Assembly (NCBI RefSeq): GCF_026341775.1
Contig: NZ_JAPEOB010000002.1
Coordinates: 2,604,001-2,668,000, forward strand
DNA: 64,000 nt
From: Streptomyces sp. NBC_00654
GTDB lineage: Bacteria; Actinomycetota; Actinomycetes; Streptomycetales; Streptomycetaceae
Direction of reading: 5' to 3'
The notes beneath the pieces are model-generated. The model worked only from the letters and a program-made list of their open reading frames with translations, was not told the DNA's origin and did no database searches. A program made the position numbers and the translations under genes. Shown here in pieces: positions 10,613 through 19,884 of the stretch (position 1 is its first letter; every line of letters starts with the position of its first letter).

Positions 10613-11559
10613 CAGGCCGCCGCTCCGGCGTGTGCGTGCGCGTGGGCGGGGGCCGTGAGGGCGGTCATCCGGGCCGCGATCCGCTCGGCGGTGGCGTGCG
10701 GCAGGCTGTCCGCGATCTCTCCGTCGGCGAGGAAGAGCACGCGGTCGGCCCAGGCGGCGGCCGCCGGGTCGTGGGTGACCATGACGACGGTCGCGCCGAG
10801 GCTGTCCACGGCGTGCCGGAGCAGGGCGAGGATCTCGGCGGCGGTGGTGGTGTCGAGGGCGCCGGTCGGCTCGTCGGCGAAGACCACGTCGGGCCGGGTG
10901 ACCAGGGCGCGGGCGATGGCGACGCGCTGCTGCTGGCCGCCGGAGAGCTGGCCGGGGCGGCGGTTGCCCTTGTCGCCGAGGCCGACGCGGGTGAGCATGT
11001 CGGCGGCGCTGCGGCGGGCCGCGGCGGAACCGGTGCGCCGTCCGTCGAGGCGCATGGGCAGCACGATGTTCTGTTCGACCGTCAGGGACGGCAGCAGGTT
11101 GAAGGCCTGGAAGACGAAGCCGAGGCGGCTGCGGCGCAGTTCGGTGAGCTTGTTCTCGCTCATGCCGGTGATCTCGGTGCCGCCGAGGCGTACGGATCCC
11201 TCGGTGGGGCGGTCGAGTCCGGCCGCGCACTGGAGGAAGGTCGACTTCCCGGAGCCGGAGGGGCCCATCACGGCGGTGAAGCTGCCGCGCGGGAGCGTGA
11301 GGTCGATGCCGCGCAGGGCGTGGACGGTGCCCGAGCCCCGCCCGTACTGCCGCCGGACGCCGCGCAGTTCGACGGCCGCGTCGGAACGGGCGTGCTCCCC
11401 GTACGCCCCGCGCTCCCCGTACTCCCCGTACTCCCCGCGCTCCCCGTACGCCCCACGGTCGTCCTGCGGGCCTCGTGCGGCCTGCGAGCTCCGCGCGTCC
11501 CGCGAGCTCCCGGCCTCCCGTGAGCCCTGCGCGATGCGCTTCGTGCGTCGCAGCCCCAT
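10612..11559 (-). CDS. ABC transporter ATPase, MacB/LolD type
   Basis: 315 residues. Walker A GPSGSGKST is at 99-107, the Q-loop FVFQAFNLLPS, signature LSGGQQQR and Walker B VVFADEPTGALD are all intact. It powers the permease encoded immediately downstream. The ATG at 11559 has GGAAGGA ten bases upstream. The first 59 residues are not part of the ATPase fold. They are low-complexity and include seven Gly-X-X triplets (GAY, GER, GEY, GEY, GER, GAY, GEH). The C-terminus ends in alternating His-Ala. Both extensions are odd for this family. Confidence 0.93.
   Translation of the reverse strand: MGLRRTKRIAQGSREAGSSRDARSSQAARGPQDDRGAYGERGEYGEYGERGAYGEHARSDAAVELRGVRRQYGRGSGTVHALRGIDLTLPRGSFTAVMGPSGSGKSTFLQCAAGLDRPTEGSVRLGGTEITGMSENKLTELRRSRLGFVFQAFNLLPSLTVEQNIVLPMRLDGRRTGSAAARRSAADMLTRVGLGDKGNRRPGQLSGGQQQRVAIARALVTRPDVVFADEPTGALDTTTAAEILALLRHAVDSLGATVVMVTHDPAAAAWADRVLFLADGEIADSLPHATAERIAARMTALTAPAHAHAHAGAAA
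11397..11459. repeat. 9-bp tandem repeat coding the Gly-X-X tail of the ABC ATPase
   Basis: Seven contiguous 9-bp units of the form CTCCCCGTA/CGCCCCGCG. On the minus strand they encode Gly-Ala-Tyr, Gly-Glu-Arg and Gly-Glu-Tyr triplets in an almost mirror-symmetric order. Confidence 0.8.
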
Positions 11560-11798
11560 GGTGTGTGTCCTTCCGTAGCCATGTCCGAATCGATACCTCG
11601 AACGTACGGATCACGGGGTGTCACCGGCCATGGCGGCTGCCGGTGGACCGGGGGTGGGGATTGCCCCACCCCCGGCGGATACGACGGGGCATAGTTGCGA
11701 CGTCAATCGTTCGGTAAACTAATTACTGACGCATTCTTGACGCGCCCTTGACCTAACGAAGGACCAAGCTCATCGGACACGCAGACACGCTCATAGCC

Positions 11799-13037
11799 AT
11801 GGGCGGCGCCTTCCTGGCCGCCGCCGTCCTCGCCCGTGTCGGCGGCCGCATCGGCCTGCCGACGATTCCCCTGTTCATCCTGGCCGGGATTCTGCTCGGC
11901 CCGCACACCCCCGGCATCGTTCTCGTCGCCGACCCGCACGAGCTGGAGATGCTCTCCGCACTCGGCCTCGTGCTGCTGCTCTTCTATCTGGGACTTGAGT
12001 TCCACCTCGACGACCTCAAAGCGGGCGGGCGCAAGATGGCGCTCGCCGGCGGCGCCTATCTCGCCCTGAACGTGGGCGCGGGACTCGGCTTCGGATTCGC
12101 GCTGGGCTGGGGCACCTCCGAGGCGCTGGTCCTCGCCGGGGTGCTCGGCATCTCGTCCTCCGCCATCGTCACCAAGGTCCTCGTCGACCTGGGACGCGTC
12201 GGCAATCCGGAGACCAGGCCGATCCTCGGCATCATCGTCGTCGAGGATGTCTTCCTCGCCCTGTACCTGGCGGCGCTCCAGCCGATCCTGTCCGGTGCGG
12301 ACAGCCTCTCGGCCGCGGTCGTCGACGGCGGCAAGGCCTTCGGCTTCCTGCTGCTCCTCGCCCTGGCCGCCCGCTTCGGCACCAAGGTCGTCTCCAAGCT
12401 GATCAACACCAAGGACGACGAACTCCTCGTCATCTCCTTCCTCGGTGCCGCGGTCTTCGTCGCCGGGGTCTCCGAGTGGTTCGGTGTGGCCGACGCCATC
12501 GGCGCGTTCATGGTCGGCCTGATGCTCGGCAGCACGACCTCGGGCGGCCGCATCCTCAAGCTGGTCCATCCGCTGCGGGACGCCTTCGGGGCGATCTTCT
12601 TCTTCGCCTTCGGACTCTCCATCAACCCGGGCGACCTGCCGAGCGTGGTGTGGCCGGTGCTCGCGGCTGTCGCGGTGACCGTGGCGATGAACGTGTTCGC
12701 GGGGCTCGCCGCCGCCAAGGTGTACTCCTTCGGTGCGCAGGCCACGGCGAACATCTCCACCACGCTGCTGGCCCGGGGCGAGTTCGCCCTGATCCTGGCC
12801 ACGATGGCGGCGGGCGCCGGTCTGGACGAACGGCTCTCCCCGTTCATCGCGGGCTATGTGCTCGTCCTCGCCGTCCTCGCCCCGCTCGCCGCCGGACGCT
12901 CGCACTGGCTGGCCCGGATTCTGCCCGGCGGGCGGACCGGGAGCCGGGGCGGCGGCGGAGACGCGGACGGCGCCGGAGGCGGCGGCAATGACGGGAACGG
13001 GGGTCCGAATCCGGGCAAGGTTCCGGTCACCGCCTGA
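11799..13037 (+). CDS. Kef-type monovalent cation:proton antiporter (CPA2)
   Basis: 412 residues from ATG 11799, with about 12 membrane helices. GLPTIPLFILAGILLGPH, LLLFYLGLEFHLDD and GISSSAIVTKVL are hallmarks of the CPA2 exchanger core, which swaps K+ or Na+ for H+. There is no KTN/TrkA domain; the C-terminal tail is Gly-rich. The true start may be earlier. The only good Shine-Dalgarno (GAAGGA, 11758-11763) sits eight bases before an in-frame ATC at 11772, whose frame (IGHADTLIAMGGAF) continues family-like sequence. It converges on the phosphatase gene. Confidence 0.9.
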   Translation: MGGAFLAAAVLARVGGRIGLPTIPLFILAGILLGPHTPGIVLVADPHELEMLSALGLVLLLFYLGLEFHLDDLKAGGRKMALAGGAYLALNVGAGLGFGFALGWGTSEALVLAGVLGISSSAIVTKVLVDLGRVGNPETRPILGIIVVEDVFLALYLAALQPILSGADSLSAAVVDGGKAFGFLLLLALAARFGTKVVSKLINTKDDELLVISFLGAAVFVAGVSEWFGVADAIGAFMVGLMLGSTTSGGRILKLVHPLRDAFGAIFFFAFGLSINPGDLPSVVWPVLAAVAVTVAMNVFAGLAAAKVYSFGAQATANISTTLLARGEFALILATMAAGAGLDERLSPFIAGYVLVLAVLAPLAAGRSHWLARILPGGRTGSRGGGGDADGAGGGGNDGNGGPNPGKVPVTA

Positions 13038-13048
13038 GACGAACGTGT

Positions 13049-13089
13049 GGGGCGCCCCAATTGCGCACCTTCCGGTGACGGGGCGCCCC
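13049..13089. terminator. Possible terminator between converging genes
   Basis: GGGGCGCCCC occurs at 13049-13058 and 13080-13089. Each copy is self-complementary and they can also pair across a 21-base loop. It follows the antiporter stop by 11 bases. Confidence 0.5.
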
Positions 13090-13165
13090 GCGTTGACGCC
13101 CGTGCGGTATACCCGGTTTTGCGTACGGTTCACGGACAGGCCCGCACGGGCCTGCGGCGCGGGGA

Positions 13166-14311
13166 TCAGGCGCGGCGGGACAGCAGGAGCAGCGCGCGGT
13201 CGTCGTTGACGTCCTTCGCGCAGGCCTCGATCAGATGCCAGGCGGCACCCTCGAAGCCGGTGGTGACATAGCGGTCTGCCTCACCGGTCAGCCGGTCGAT
13301 GCCCTCGGCGATGTCCCGGTCGGACGCCTCCACCAGCCCGTCGGTGAACAGCATCAGTACGTCTCCGGGGGCCAGCGAGCCCTTCACCGCGTCGAACTCC
13401 GCCCCGTCGTACACCCCGAGCAGGGGCCCCTCGGCGGCCTTCTCCTCCCAGTGGCCGCTGCCCGCGTGCAGCTGGAGGGCGGGCGGATGGCCGGCCGAGA
13501 GGATCTCGTAGTCGCCGGACTCCAGATCCAGCACCAGATGGATCGAGGTCGCGAACCCCTCGTCCCAGTCCTGGCGCAGCAGATAGCCGTTGGCCGCGGG
13601 GAGGAAGGCGTGCGGCGGCAGCGAGCCGAGGAGCCCGCCGAAGGCGCCGGACAGCAGCAGGGCCCGGGAGCCCGCGTCCATGCCCTTGCCGGAGACATCG
13701 GTGAGTACGGCCTCCAGGGTGCGGCCGCCGTTGGTGCGCGCCGCGACGACGAAGTCACCGGAGAAGGACTGGCCGCCCGCCGGGCGCAGCGCCATCTCGC
13801 GGTGCCAGCCCTGCGGCAGCCGGGGCAGGGCGCTCTGGACCCGGATGCGTTCGCGCAGGTCGAAGAGCATCGTGCCGCCGCGCCGCCACGGCACCCCGAC
13901 CCGGGCCCGGAACTGCGCGAGGACCAGCCCGAAGAACCCGCACGCCGCGACCACCAGGACGGTGCCCGGGGTGACCCGGGACGGGCCGTCCTCGTACGGG
14001 CCGAGCGTGAGGGCCTCCACGATCAGGGCGGCGGCCGCCGTGGCGTACAGGCCCAGCAGGCTGGCGGGCCGCAGCAGCAGTCCGCCCGCGACGATCGGCA
14101 GGACGAGCGCGGCGGGGGCGAACCACACGGGGTTCAGCACCGTGGCGCAGGTGATCGCCGGAATCGTCAGCAGCAGGCCGGCGAGGGCGATCCAGTCGGA
14201 GCCGTCGCCCCGGAAGTAGTCGACCCCGGATTTGCGCAGCGCGACGCGGGCCCGGTGCGCGGACTTCCGCCACCGGGCCAGGTACGCGTCCACTTCTCCG
14301 CGACGGGCCAT
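13166..14311 (-). CDS. Membrane-anchored SpoIIE-type serine phosphatase
   Basis: 381 residues. Four or five membrane helices fill residues 40-130. A PP2C/SpoIIE catalytic domain follows, with GDFVVAARTN, LTDVSGKGMDAG, EILSAGHPPAL and LMLFTDGLVEA, the Asp-rich metal sites of this family. Such enzymes dephosphorylate anti-anti-sigma factors in Streptomyces; the partner is not encoded here. There is no PAS, GAF or kinase domain. The ATG at 14311 was chosen; a GTG 18 bases upstream is also possible. It is divergent from the Eis-type gene, 105 bases apart. Confidence 0.88.
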   Translation of the reverse strand: MARRGEVDAYLARWRKSAHRARVALRKSGVDYFRGDGSDWIALAGLLLTIPAITCATVLNPVWFAPAALVLPIVAGGLLLRPASLLGLYATAAAALIVEALTLGPYEDGPSRVTPGTVLVVAACGFFGLVLAQFRARVGVPWRRGGTMLFDLRERIRVQSALPRLPQGWHREMALRPAGGQSFSGDFVVAARTNGGRTLEAVLTDVSGKGMDAGSRALLLSGAFGGLLGSLPPHAFLPAANGYLLRQDWDEGFATSIHLVLDLESGDYEILSAGHPPALQLHAGSGHWEEKAAEGPLLGVYDGAEFDAVKGSLAPGDVLMLFTDGLVEASDRDIAEGIDRLTGEADRYVTTGFEGAAWHLIEACAKDVNDDRALLLLSRRA

Positions 14312-14416
14312 TGCGGGGACTTTATCCACCCGGCCGCCTCCGGTGCAGGGGGACCCCGGTGACAATGCGTTCGAAATCGGGTCGCCCACCCGTCGCGCCC
14401 CTGGTAGGGATGGCAT

Positions 14417-15649
14417 ATGACAACAGAACTCCGGGTACTGCGACCTTCCGAATGGGACGGCTGGTTCAGCTGTCTGGAGCGTGGCTTCGGCGCCGTGCCC
14501 TCCGCGCCGGAGTCCCGGGAACTCTGGCTCTCCCTCGCCGAGTACGAGCGGTTCCTCGGGCTGTGGGACGGCGCCGACTGTGTGGGGACGACGGGGGCGT
14601 ACAGCTTCCGGCTGACCGTTCCGGGCGGGGCGGCCGTCCCGGCCGCCGGGGTCACGATGGTGAGCGTCGCCGCGACGCACCGCAGACGCGGAGCGCTCAC
14701 CGGGATGATGCGGCGCCAGCTCGACGACGTCCGTTCCTGGGGTGAGCCGCTGGCCGTGCTGACGGCTTCGGAACCCGCGATCTACGGGCGCTTCGGCTAC
14801 GGGGCCGCCGCCCGGGAGATGCGTCTGGACATCGAGACCTCCCACGTGCGGCTCGCCCGGCCGGCCGGTTCGGACGGGGTCCGGCTGCGGTACGCGGATC
14901 CGGTGGAGGCCCTGGCCGCCTGCGAGGCGGTGTACGCGCGGCTGGCGCCGGGGCGCCCGGGGACTCCCGTGCGCAGGCCGAACTGGGACCGTACGGCGGT
15001 GGTCGACCCCGAGCGGGAGCGGTCGGGCGCCTCGCCGTTGCAGTGCGTACTGGCGGAGCGGGACGGCGAGGTCGTCGGGTACGCCACCTTCCGCACCAAG
15101 CCCGACTGGGGCGCGACCGGGCCCCGCGGCACGGTGACGCTGCGGGATCTGGGGGCGCTCGACCCCGCCTCGTACGCCTCGCTGTGGCAGTTCCTCTTCG
15201 ACATCGACCTGATGACGAGGGTCGAGTGCCACAACCGGCCCGCGGACGACGCGCTCCTGCACCTCGTCGACGATGTCCGGCGCTGCGACGTACACGTGCT
15301 GGACGGGCTGTACGTCCGGCTGGTGGAGGTGGGCGCGGCCCTGGAGGCGCGGACCTACCGGACGCCGGTGGACGTGGTGCTGGAGGTCGAGGACGCGTTC
15401 TGCCCCTGGAACGCGGGGCGTTGGCGCCTCACCGCGGACAGCGAGGGCGGGGCCACGTGCCGGCGGACGGAGGACGGGGCCGACCTGGAGCTCTCGGTAC
15501 GGGAGTTGGGGTCGGCCTATCTGGGCGGGGTGTCGCTGGCCTCGCTGGCGGCGGCCGGGCGGGTGCGGGAGCTGCGGCCGGGGGCGCTGGCGGAGGCCGG
15601 GGCGGCGTTCTCCTGGGACGTGGAGCCGTGGCTGCCGCACGGGTTCTGA
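14417..15649 (+). CDS. Eis-type GNAT N-acetyltransferase
   Basis: 410 residues, the length of mycobacterial Eis (about 402-408). An N-terminal GNAT domain has the acetyl-CoA motif VSVAATHRRRGALTGMM (residues 82-98) and the acid IYGRFGYG (Tyr123, equivalent in place to Eis Tyr126). A second GNAT-like domain and a sterol-carrier-like C-terminal domain follow. The chain ends in Phe, and in Eis the terminal carboxylate acts as the base. Eis acetylates amines of aminoglycosides and polyamines at several positions. An aminoglycoside or self-resistance role here is inference. Confidence 0.88.
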   Translation: MTTELRVLRPSEWDGWFSCLERGFGAVPSAPESRELWLSLAEYERFLGLWDGADCVGTTGAYSFRLTVPGGAAVPAAGVTMVSVAATHRRRGALTGMMRRQLDDVRSWGEPLAVLTASEPAIYGRFGYGAAAREMRLDIETSHVRLARPAGSDGVRLRYADPVEALAACEAVYARLAPGRPGTPVRRPNWDRTAVVDPERERSGASPLQCVLAERDGEVVGYATFRTKPDWGATGPRGTVTLRDLGALDPASYASLWQFLFDIDLMTRVECHNRPADDALLHLVDDVRRCDVHVLDGLYVRLVEVGAALEARTYRTPVDVVLEVEDAFCPWNAGRWRLTADSEGGATCRRTEDGADLELSVRELGSAYLGGVSLASLAAAGRVRELRPGALAEAGAAFSWDVEPWLPHGF

Positions 15650-15675
15650 GCCGTCGGTTCCGAGCCGTCGGGCGG

Positions 15676-15720
15676 CTCGTCCGGGCGGGCTCTCGTCCGG
15701 GCGGGCTCTCGTCCGGGCGG
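15676..15720. repeat. 16-bp intergenic tandem repeat
   Basis: Units CTCGTCCGGGCGGGCT start at 15676, 15692 and 15708 (the last partial). They lie between the converging Eis-type and glycosylase genes. Confidence 0.85.
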
Positions 15721-15756
15721 TACGGGGCCGGCGGCTTGCGGTGGTTCCGTACCGCC

Positions 15757-16569
15757 TCAGTCGGCCGGCTGGCAGACCGGGCACCAGAAGAGGTTGCGGG
15801 CCGCCAGCGGGGCCGTGCGGATCTCGGTGTGGCAGATGTGGCAGGGCTGGTGCGTGCGGCGGTACACGTAGACCTCACCGCCGTGGTCGTCCACCCGGGG
15901 CGCGCGGCCCATCGCCTCGGGCAGGTGCTCGGGGCGGACCGTGTCGATCCGGTTGTTCCGTACGCCCTCCCGCATCAGCATCGCGAGGTCGGCCCAGATC
16001 GCGTCCCACTCCTCGCGGGTGAGGTCCCTGCCGGGGCGGTACGGGTCGATGCCGTGCCGGAACAGGACCTCGGCGCGGTACACATTGCCGACGCCCGCGA
16101 CGACCTTCTGGTCCATCAGGAGGGCCGCGACGGTGATCCGGCTGCGGGAGATCCGCTGCCAGGCCCGCTCGCCGTCCTCGTCGGTGCGCAGCGGGTCCGG
16201 GCCGAGGCGGTCGTGTATCGCGCGCTTCTCGGGCTCGGTGATCAGGGCGCAGGTGGTGGGCCCGCGCAGATCGGCGTGGTGGTCCTCGTTGACCAGGCGC
16301 AGCCGCACGGTGTCGGTGGGCGGCGGGGCCGGGGCCGTACCGAAGCCGAGCTTGCCGAACAGCCCGAGGTGGATGTGGACCCAGCCGGTGTCCCCGAAGC
16401 CGAGGAAGAGGTGCTTGCCATGGGCGTCCACCGCGTCCAGCGCGTGCCCGTCCAGCAGCGCGGCGCTGTCGGAGAACTTGCCCTGCGGGCTGCTCACCCG
16501 CACCGGCCGCCCGGCGAATCTGTCCCGGTGGTCCGCGGCGAGACGGTGGATCGTGTGTCCCTCGGGCAC
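15757..16569 (-). CDS. Fpg/Nei-family DNA glycosylase, Nei1-like
   Basis: 270-residue bifunctional DNA glycosylase/AP lyase for oxidised bases. The GTG start gives (M)PEGHTIHRL: Pro2 is the family nucleophile and Glu3 the catalytic acid. The beginning closely resembles mycobacterial Nei1. A helix-two-turn-helix contains GVGNVYRAEVLFRHGIDP, and the C-terminal zinc finger is CHIC-x16-CPVC. The final enzyme would act on oxidised pyrimidines in base excision repair. The start at 16569 fits the requirement for Pro next to Met. It is downstream of rpiB, separated by a terminator and a tandem repeat. Confidence 0.93.
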   Translation of the reverse strand: MPEGHTIHRLAADHRDRFAGRPVRVSSPQGKFSDSAALLDGHALDAVDAHGKHLFLGFGDTGWVHIHLGLFGKLGFGTAPAPPPTDTVRLRLVNEDHHADLRGPTTCALITEPEKRAIHDRLGPDPLRTDEDGERAWQRISRSRITVAALLMDQKVVAGVGNVYRAEVLFRHGIDPYRPGRDLTREEWDAIWADLAMLMREGVRNNRIDTVRPEHLPEAMGRAPRVDDHGGEVYVYRRTHQPCHICHTEIRTAPLAARNLFWCPVCQPAD

Positions 16570-16633
16570 GGTCGGCTCCCTGTGCGATGCGGTGCGGTTC
16601 GGTGCTGTGCGGTGCGTGACGTCGGTGGCGTGA

Positions 16634-16725
16634 CGTCGACGGTCGTGTCTCGTCGGTGGTCGTGTCGTCGACGGTCGTGTCGTCGACGGTCGTGTCGTCG
16701 ACGGTCGTGTCGTCGGTGGTCGTGG
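16634..16725. repeat. 15-bp intergenic tandem repeat, six units
   Basis: Units of CGTCGACGGTCGTGT (variant CGTCGGTGGTCGTGT) at 16634, 16651, 16666, 16681, 16696 and 16711. They are contiguous apart from two extra bases, so it is not a spacer array. It lies just upstream of the glycosylase start and could affect its expression. Confidence 0.9.
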
Positions 16726-16730
16726 AACGA

Positions 16731-16760
16731 CCGTGCCGCCGGGCGGACCCGGCGGCACGG
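16731..16760 (-). terminator. rpiB terminator
   Basis: A perfect 13-bp stem (16731-16743 with 16748-16760) and a four-base loop, 28 bases beyond the rpiB stop. Confidence 0.85.
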
Positions 16761-16787
16761 TGACGTGGTGGGGCGGCGCGGGCCTGG

Positions 16788-17276
<489 letters not shown>

Positions 17277-17499
17277 GGTCCGAAGTGTGGCACGAACATC
17301 GCGGGGTAACCGTCAGCGGGGTCGGGACCCCTCCAGGTCGCCGGTGTGGGCAGGAACACACGGGCAACGATCCGGTCAACGATCCGGAATCAGGGGTTCC
17401 GCTTTGGGCAGGTCCCGGGCTTGAATGCGTGGCCTCGCCTCCGCACACCGTGCGGAGCGGGAGCCGACCCGCGTGACCGCAAACGTAAGGATCCGTTCC

Positions 17500-18945
17500 A
17501 TGACGTCGCAGACGACGACGGCGAAGTCGGGCCAGAAGCCCGGTGAGCCGGAGAAGCCGGAATCCCCCGACGGGCTCCAGGCCGGTCTGAAGAACCGCCA
17601 TCTCTCGATGATCGCGATCGGCGGGGTGATCGGCGCGGGCCTGTTCGTGGGCTCCGGCGCGGGCATCGCCGCCGCGGGTCCGGCCATCCTCCTCTCGTAC
17701 GCGCTGGTCGGCCTGATGGTCGTCTTCGTGATGCGGATGCTGGGCGAGATGGCCGTCGCCCGGCCGAGCTCCGGCTCGTTCTCCGCCTATGCCGACCAGG
17801 CGCTGGGCCGCTGGGCCGGCTTCTCGATCGGCTGGCTGTACTGGTTCTTCTGGGTCGTGGTGCTCGCCGTCGAGGCGACGGCCGGTGCCAAGATCCTGGA
17901 GAGCTGGATCCCCGGTGTGCCGCAGTGGGCCTGGGCACTGATCGTGATGCTCGTGCTCACCGCGACGAACCTGGTCTCGGTCGGTTCGTACGGCGAGTTC
18001 GAGTTCTGGTTCGCCGGGATCAAGGTCGTGGCGATCGGCGCCTTCGTGGTCGTCGGTCTGCTCGCCGTCTTCGGCCTGCTGCCGGGGTCGGACAACCCGG
18101 GGTCGGGCCTCGCGCATCTCACCGACAGCGGAGGGTTCTTCCCCGAGGGGCCCGGCGCCGTCCTCACCGGTGTGCTGATGGTCGTCTTCTCGTTCATGGG
18201 CAGCGAGATCGTGACCCTGGCGGCCGGTGAGTCCGAGGACCCGCAGAGGGCCGTGTCCAAGGCGACCAACAGCGTGATCTGGCGGATCGCGGTCTTCTAC
18301 CTCGGCTCGATCCTCGTCGTGCTGACCCTGCTGCCGTGGAACGACCCGTCGATCGTCGAGGAGGGTTCGTACGTCGCCGCCCTCAACTCCATCGGCATCC
18401 CGCACGCCGGCCAGGTCATGGACGTCATCGTGCTGACGGCCGTGCTGTCCTGTCTGAACTCCGGCCTCTACACCGCCTCCCGGATGGCGTTCTCCCTCGG
18501 CGGCCGGAGGGACGCGCCGAAGGCCTTCGCCCGGGTGAACAAGCGCGGGGTGCCGCAGACGGCGATCCTGTCCTCCGTGGTGTTCGGCTTCGTGGCGGTG
18601 TTCTTCAACTACCAGTGGCCCGACAGCGTCTTCCAGTTCCTGCTGAACTCCTCGGGCGCCGTCGCCCTGTTCGTCTGGCTGGTCATCTGCTTCACCCAGC
18701 TGCGGATGCGCGGGATCATCCTGCGCGAGTCCCCGGAGAAGCTCGTCGTACGGATGTGGCTGTTCCCGTATCTGACCTGGGCGACGATCGCGATGATCTC
18801 CTTCGTCCTCGTCTACATGCTGACCGACGACACCGGACGCGAGCAGGTGCTGCTCTCCCTGCTGGTCGCGGCGCTGGTGGTGGCGATCTCGCTGGTACGG
18901 GACCGGCGCGGGCACAGGGCCGCGAAGGCGCCGGCCGACAGGTGA
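17500..18945 (+). CDS. Amino-acid permease 1 (APC superfamily, AAT family)
   Basis: 481 residues with 12 predicted helices. LKNRHLSMIAIGGVIGAGLF marks helix 1 with the unwound GVIGAGLF substrate site, and FGEFEFWFAGIK-like sequence (YGEFEFWF) is the AAT/GabP hallmark. It is a proton-coupled importer of an amino acid such as GABA; the exact substrate is unknown. The ATG at 17500 has AAGGA eight bases upstream. It is the first of three related permeases here (also 20119 and 21726) and has its own very strong terminator. Confidence 0.92.
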   Translation: MTSQTTTAKSGQKPGEPEKPESPDGLQAGLKNRHLSMIAIGGVIGAGLFVGSGAGIAAAGPAILLSYALVGLMVVFVMRMLGEMAVARPSSGSFSAYADQALGRWAGFSIGWLYWFFWVVVLAVEATAGAKILESWIPGVPQWAWALIVMLVLTATNLVSVGSYGEFEFWFAGIKVVAIGAFVVVGLLAVFGLLPGSDNPGSGLAHLTDSGGFFPEGPGAVLTGVLMVVFSFMGSEIVTLAAGESEDPQRAVSKATNSVIWRIAVFYLGSILVVLTLLPWNDPSIVEEGSYVAALNSIGIPHAGQVMDVIVLTAVLSCLNSGLYTASRMAFSLGGRRDAPKAFARVNKRGVPQTAILSSVVFGFVAVFFNYQWPDSVFQFLLNSSGAVALFVWLVICFTQLRMRGIILRESPEKLVVRMWLFPYLTWATIAMISFVLVYMLTDDTGREQVLLSLLVAALVVAISLVRDRRGHRAAKAPADR

Positions 18946-18958
18946 TCCGACGGCTGAC

Positions 18959-19014
18959 GGCGGTCACCGGGTCCTTCGCCGCGTGACCACGTGGTGAAGG
19001 ACCCGGTGACCGCC
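18959..19014 (+). terminator. Permease 1 terminator, 19-bp stem
   Basis: Perfect 19-bp arms (18959-18977 with 18996-19014) around an 18-base loop that contains CCACGTGG. It begins 14 bases after the stop. Confidence 0.92.
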
Positions 19015-19058
19015 GCGGTGACCGCCGACGGGCGACGGACGGCTCCCGGACACACGAA

Positions 19059-19098
19059 AGGCTCGCCGGCCGGGTTTCCCCGTACGACCGGCGAGCCT
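19059..19098 (-). terminator. bioY terminator
   Basis: AGGCTCGCCGG (19059-19069) pairs with CCGGCGAGCCT (19088-19098), followed on the minus strand by TTTCG. It lies 32 bases past the bioY stop. Confidence 0.8.
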
Positions 19099-19129
19099 CC
19101 CGCGGGGGCCGCCGAAGCGGCCCGGGGCG

Positions 19130-19723
19130 TCAGCCGCGACGCCCGATGAGCTTCCAGGACGCGGGCAGCGCGCCCATGGCCAGCGCCGCCTTGAGGGCGT
19201 CGCCGATCAGGAACGGCACCAGGCCCGCCGCGACGGCGGCGCTCATCGACATCCCGGTGGAGAGCGCGAGGTACGGCACGCCGACCGCGTAGATGATCAG
19301 CGAGCCGACCGCCATCGTGCCTGCCGTGCGCAGCACGGAGCGGTCGCCGCCCCGCCGGGCGAGGCCGCCGACCACGGTGGCGGCGAGCAGCATGCCGAGC
19401 ACATAGCCGAACGAGGCGCCGCCCGGACCGGAGGTGCCCTCGGAGAACCACGGCATGCCGGCCATGCCGACGAGCGCGTACAGGGCGAGCGAGAGGAAGC
19501 CGCGGCGGGCGCCGAGAGCGGTGCCGATGAGGAGCGCCGCGAAGGTCTGGCCGGTGACGGGGACCGGGGAGCCGGGGACCGGGACGGCGATCTGGGCCGC
19601 GATGCCGGTGAGGGCGGCGCCGCCCACGACCAGGGCCGTGTCGACGGCGTAGCGGTGCCGGGCTGCGGGCAGCAGGTCGGCGAGGACCGCTCCGGAACGG
19701 ACGGGGGCGACAGCAGTGCTCAT
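19130..19723 (-). CDS. bioY: Biotin transporter substrate-binding subunit BioY
   Basis: 197 residues, six hydrophobic segments. PVPVTGQTFAALLIG is the BioY signature. BioY is the S-component of an energy-coupling-factor transporter for biotin. No EcfA or EcfT genes are adjacent, so it either works alone, as some BioY proteins do, or uses a shared module. The ATG at 19723 has a GGAG nine bases or so upstream. The long leader contains a 14-bp repeat and an inverted repeat that may be an operator. Confidence 0.92.
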   Translation of the reverse strand: MSTAVAPVRSGAVLADLLPAARHRYAVDTALVVGGAALTGIAAQIAVPVPGSPVPVTGQTFAALLIGTALGARRGFLSLALYALVGMAGMPWFSEGTSGPGGASFGYVLGMLLAATVVGGLARRGGDRSVLRTAGTMAVGSLIIYAVGVPYLALSTGMSMSAAVAAGLVPFLIGDALKAALAMGALPASWKLIGRRG

Positions 19724-19804
19724 CGGGACTCCGCGGGTGAGGGCAGGCAGTGGGTGCAGGCCGGGTGGACGCGAGCACGGTGGGTGCACGCGTGCTGAGG
19801 ACAC

Positions 19805-19874
19805 CGGGGCGGGAACACCGGCGTGGGAACGCCGGGGTGGCACAGCCGGGGTGGAACAGCAGGGTGGAGACAGA
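19805..19874. repeat. 14-bp tandem repeat in the bioY leader, five units
   Basis: Degenerate units of CGGGGTGGAACAGC start at 19805, 19819, 19833, 19847 and 19861. They lie between the bioY start and its presumed operator. Confidence 0.8.
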
Positions 19875-19884
19875 CTGCAGTTGA

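Noticed and set aside
7676..11578. A 1300-codon open frame on the plus strand opposite the HD and ABC genes
   Set aside because: It is antisense to well-supported genes, is low-complexity (Gly/Arg/Asp-rich) and arises from high third-position GC.
16634..16725. Repeat array that could suggest CRISPR
   Set aside because: Units are 15 bp and contiguous with no unique spacers, and no cas genes are present.
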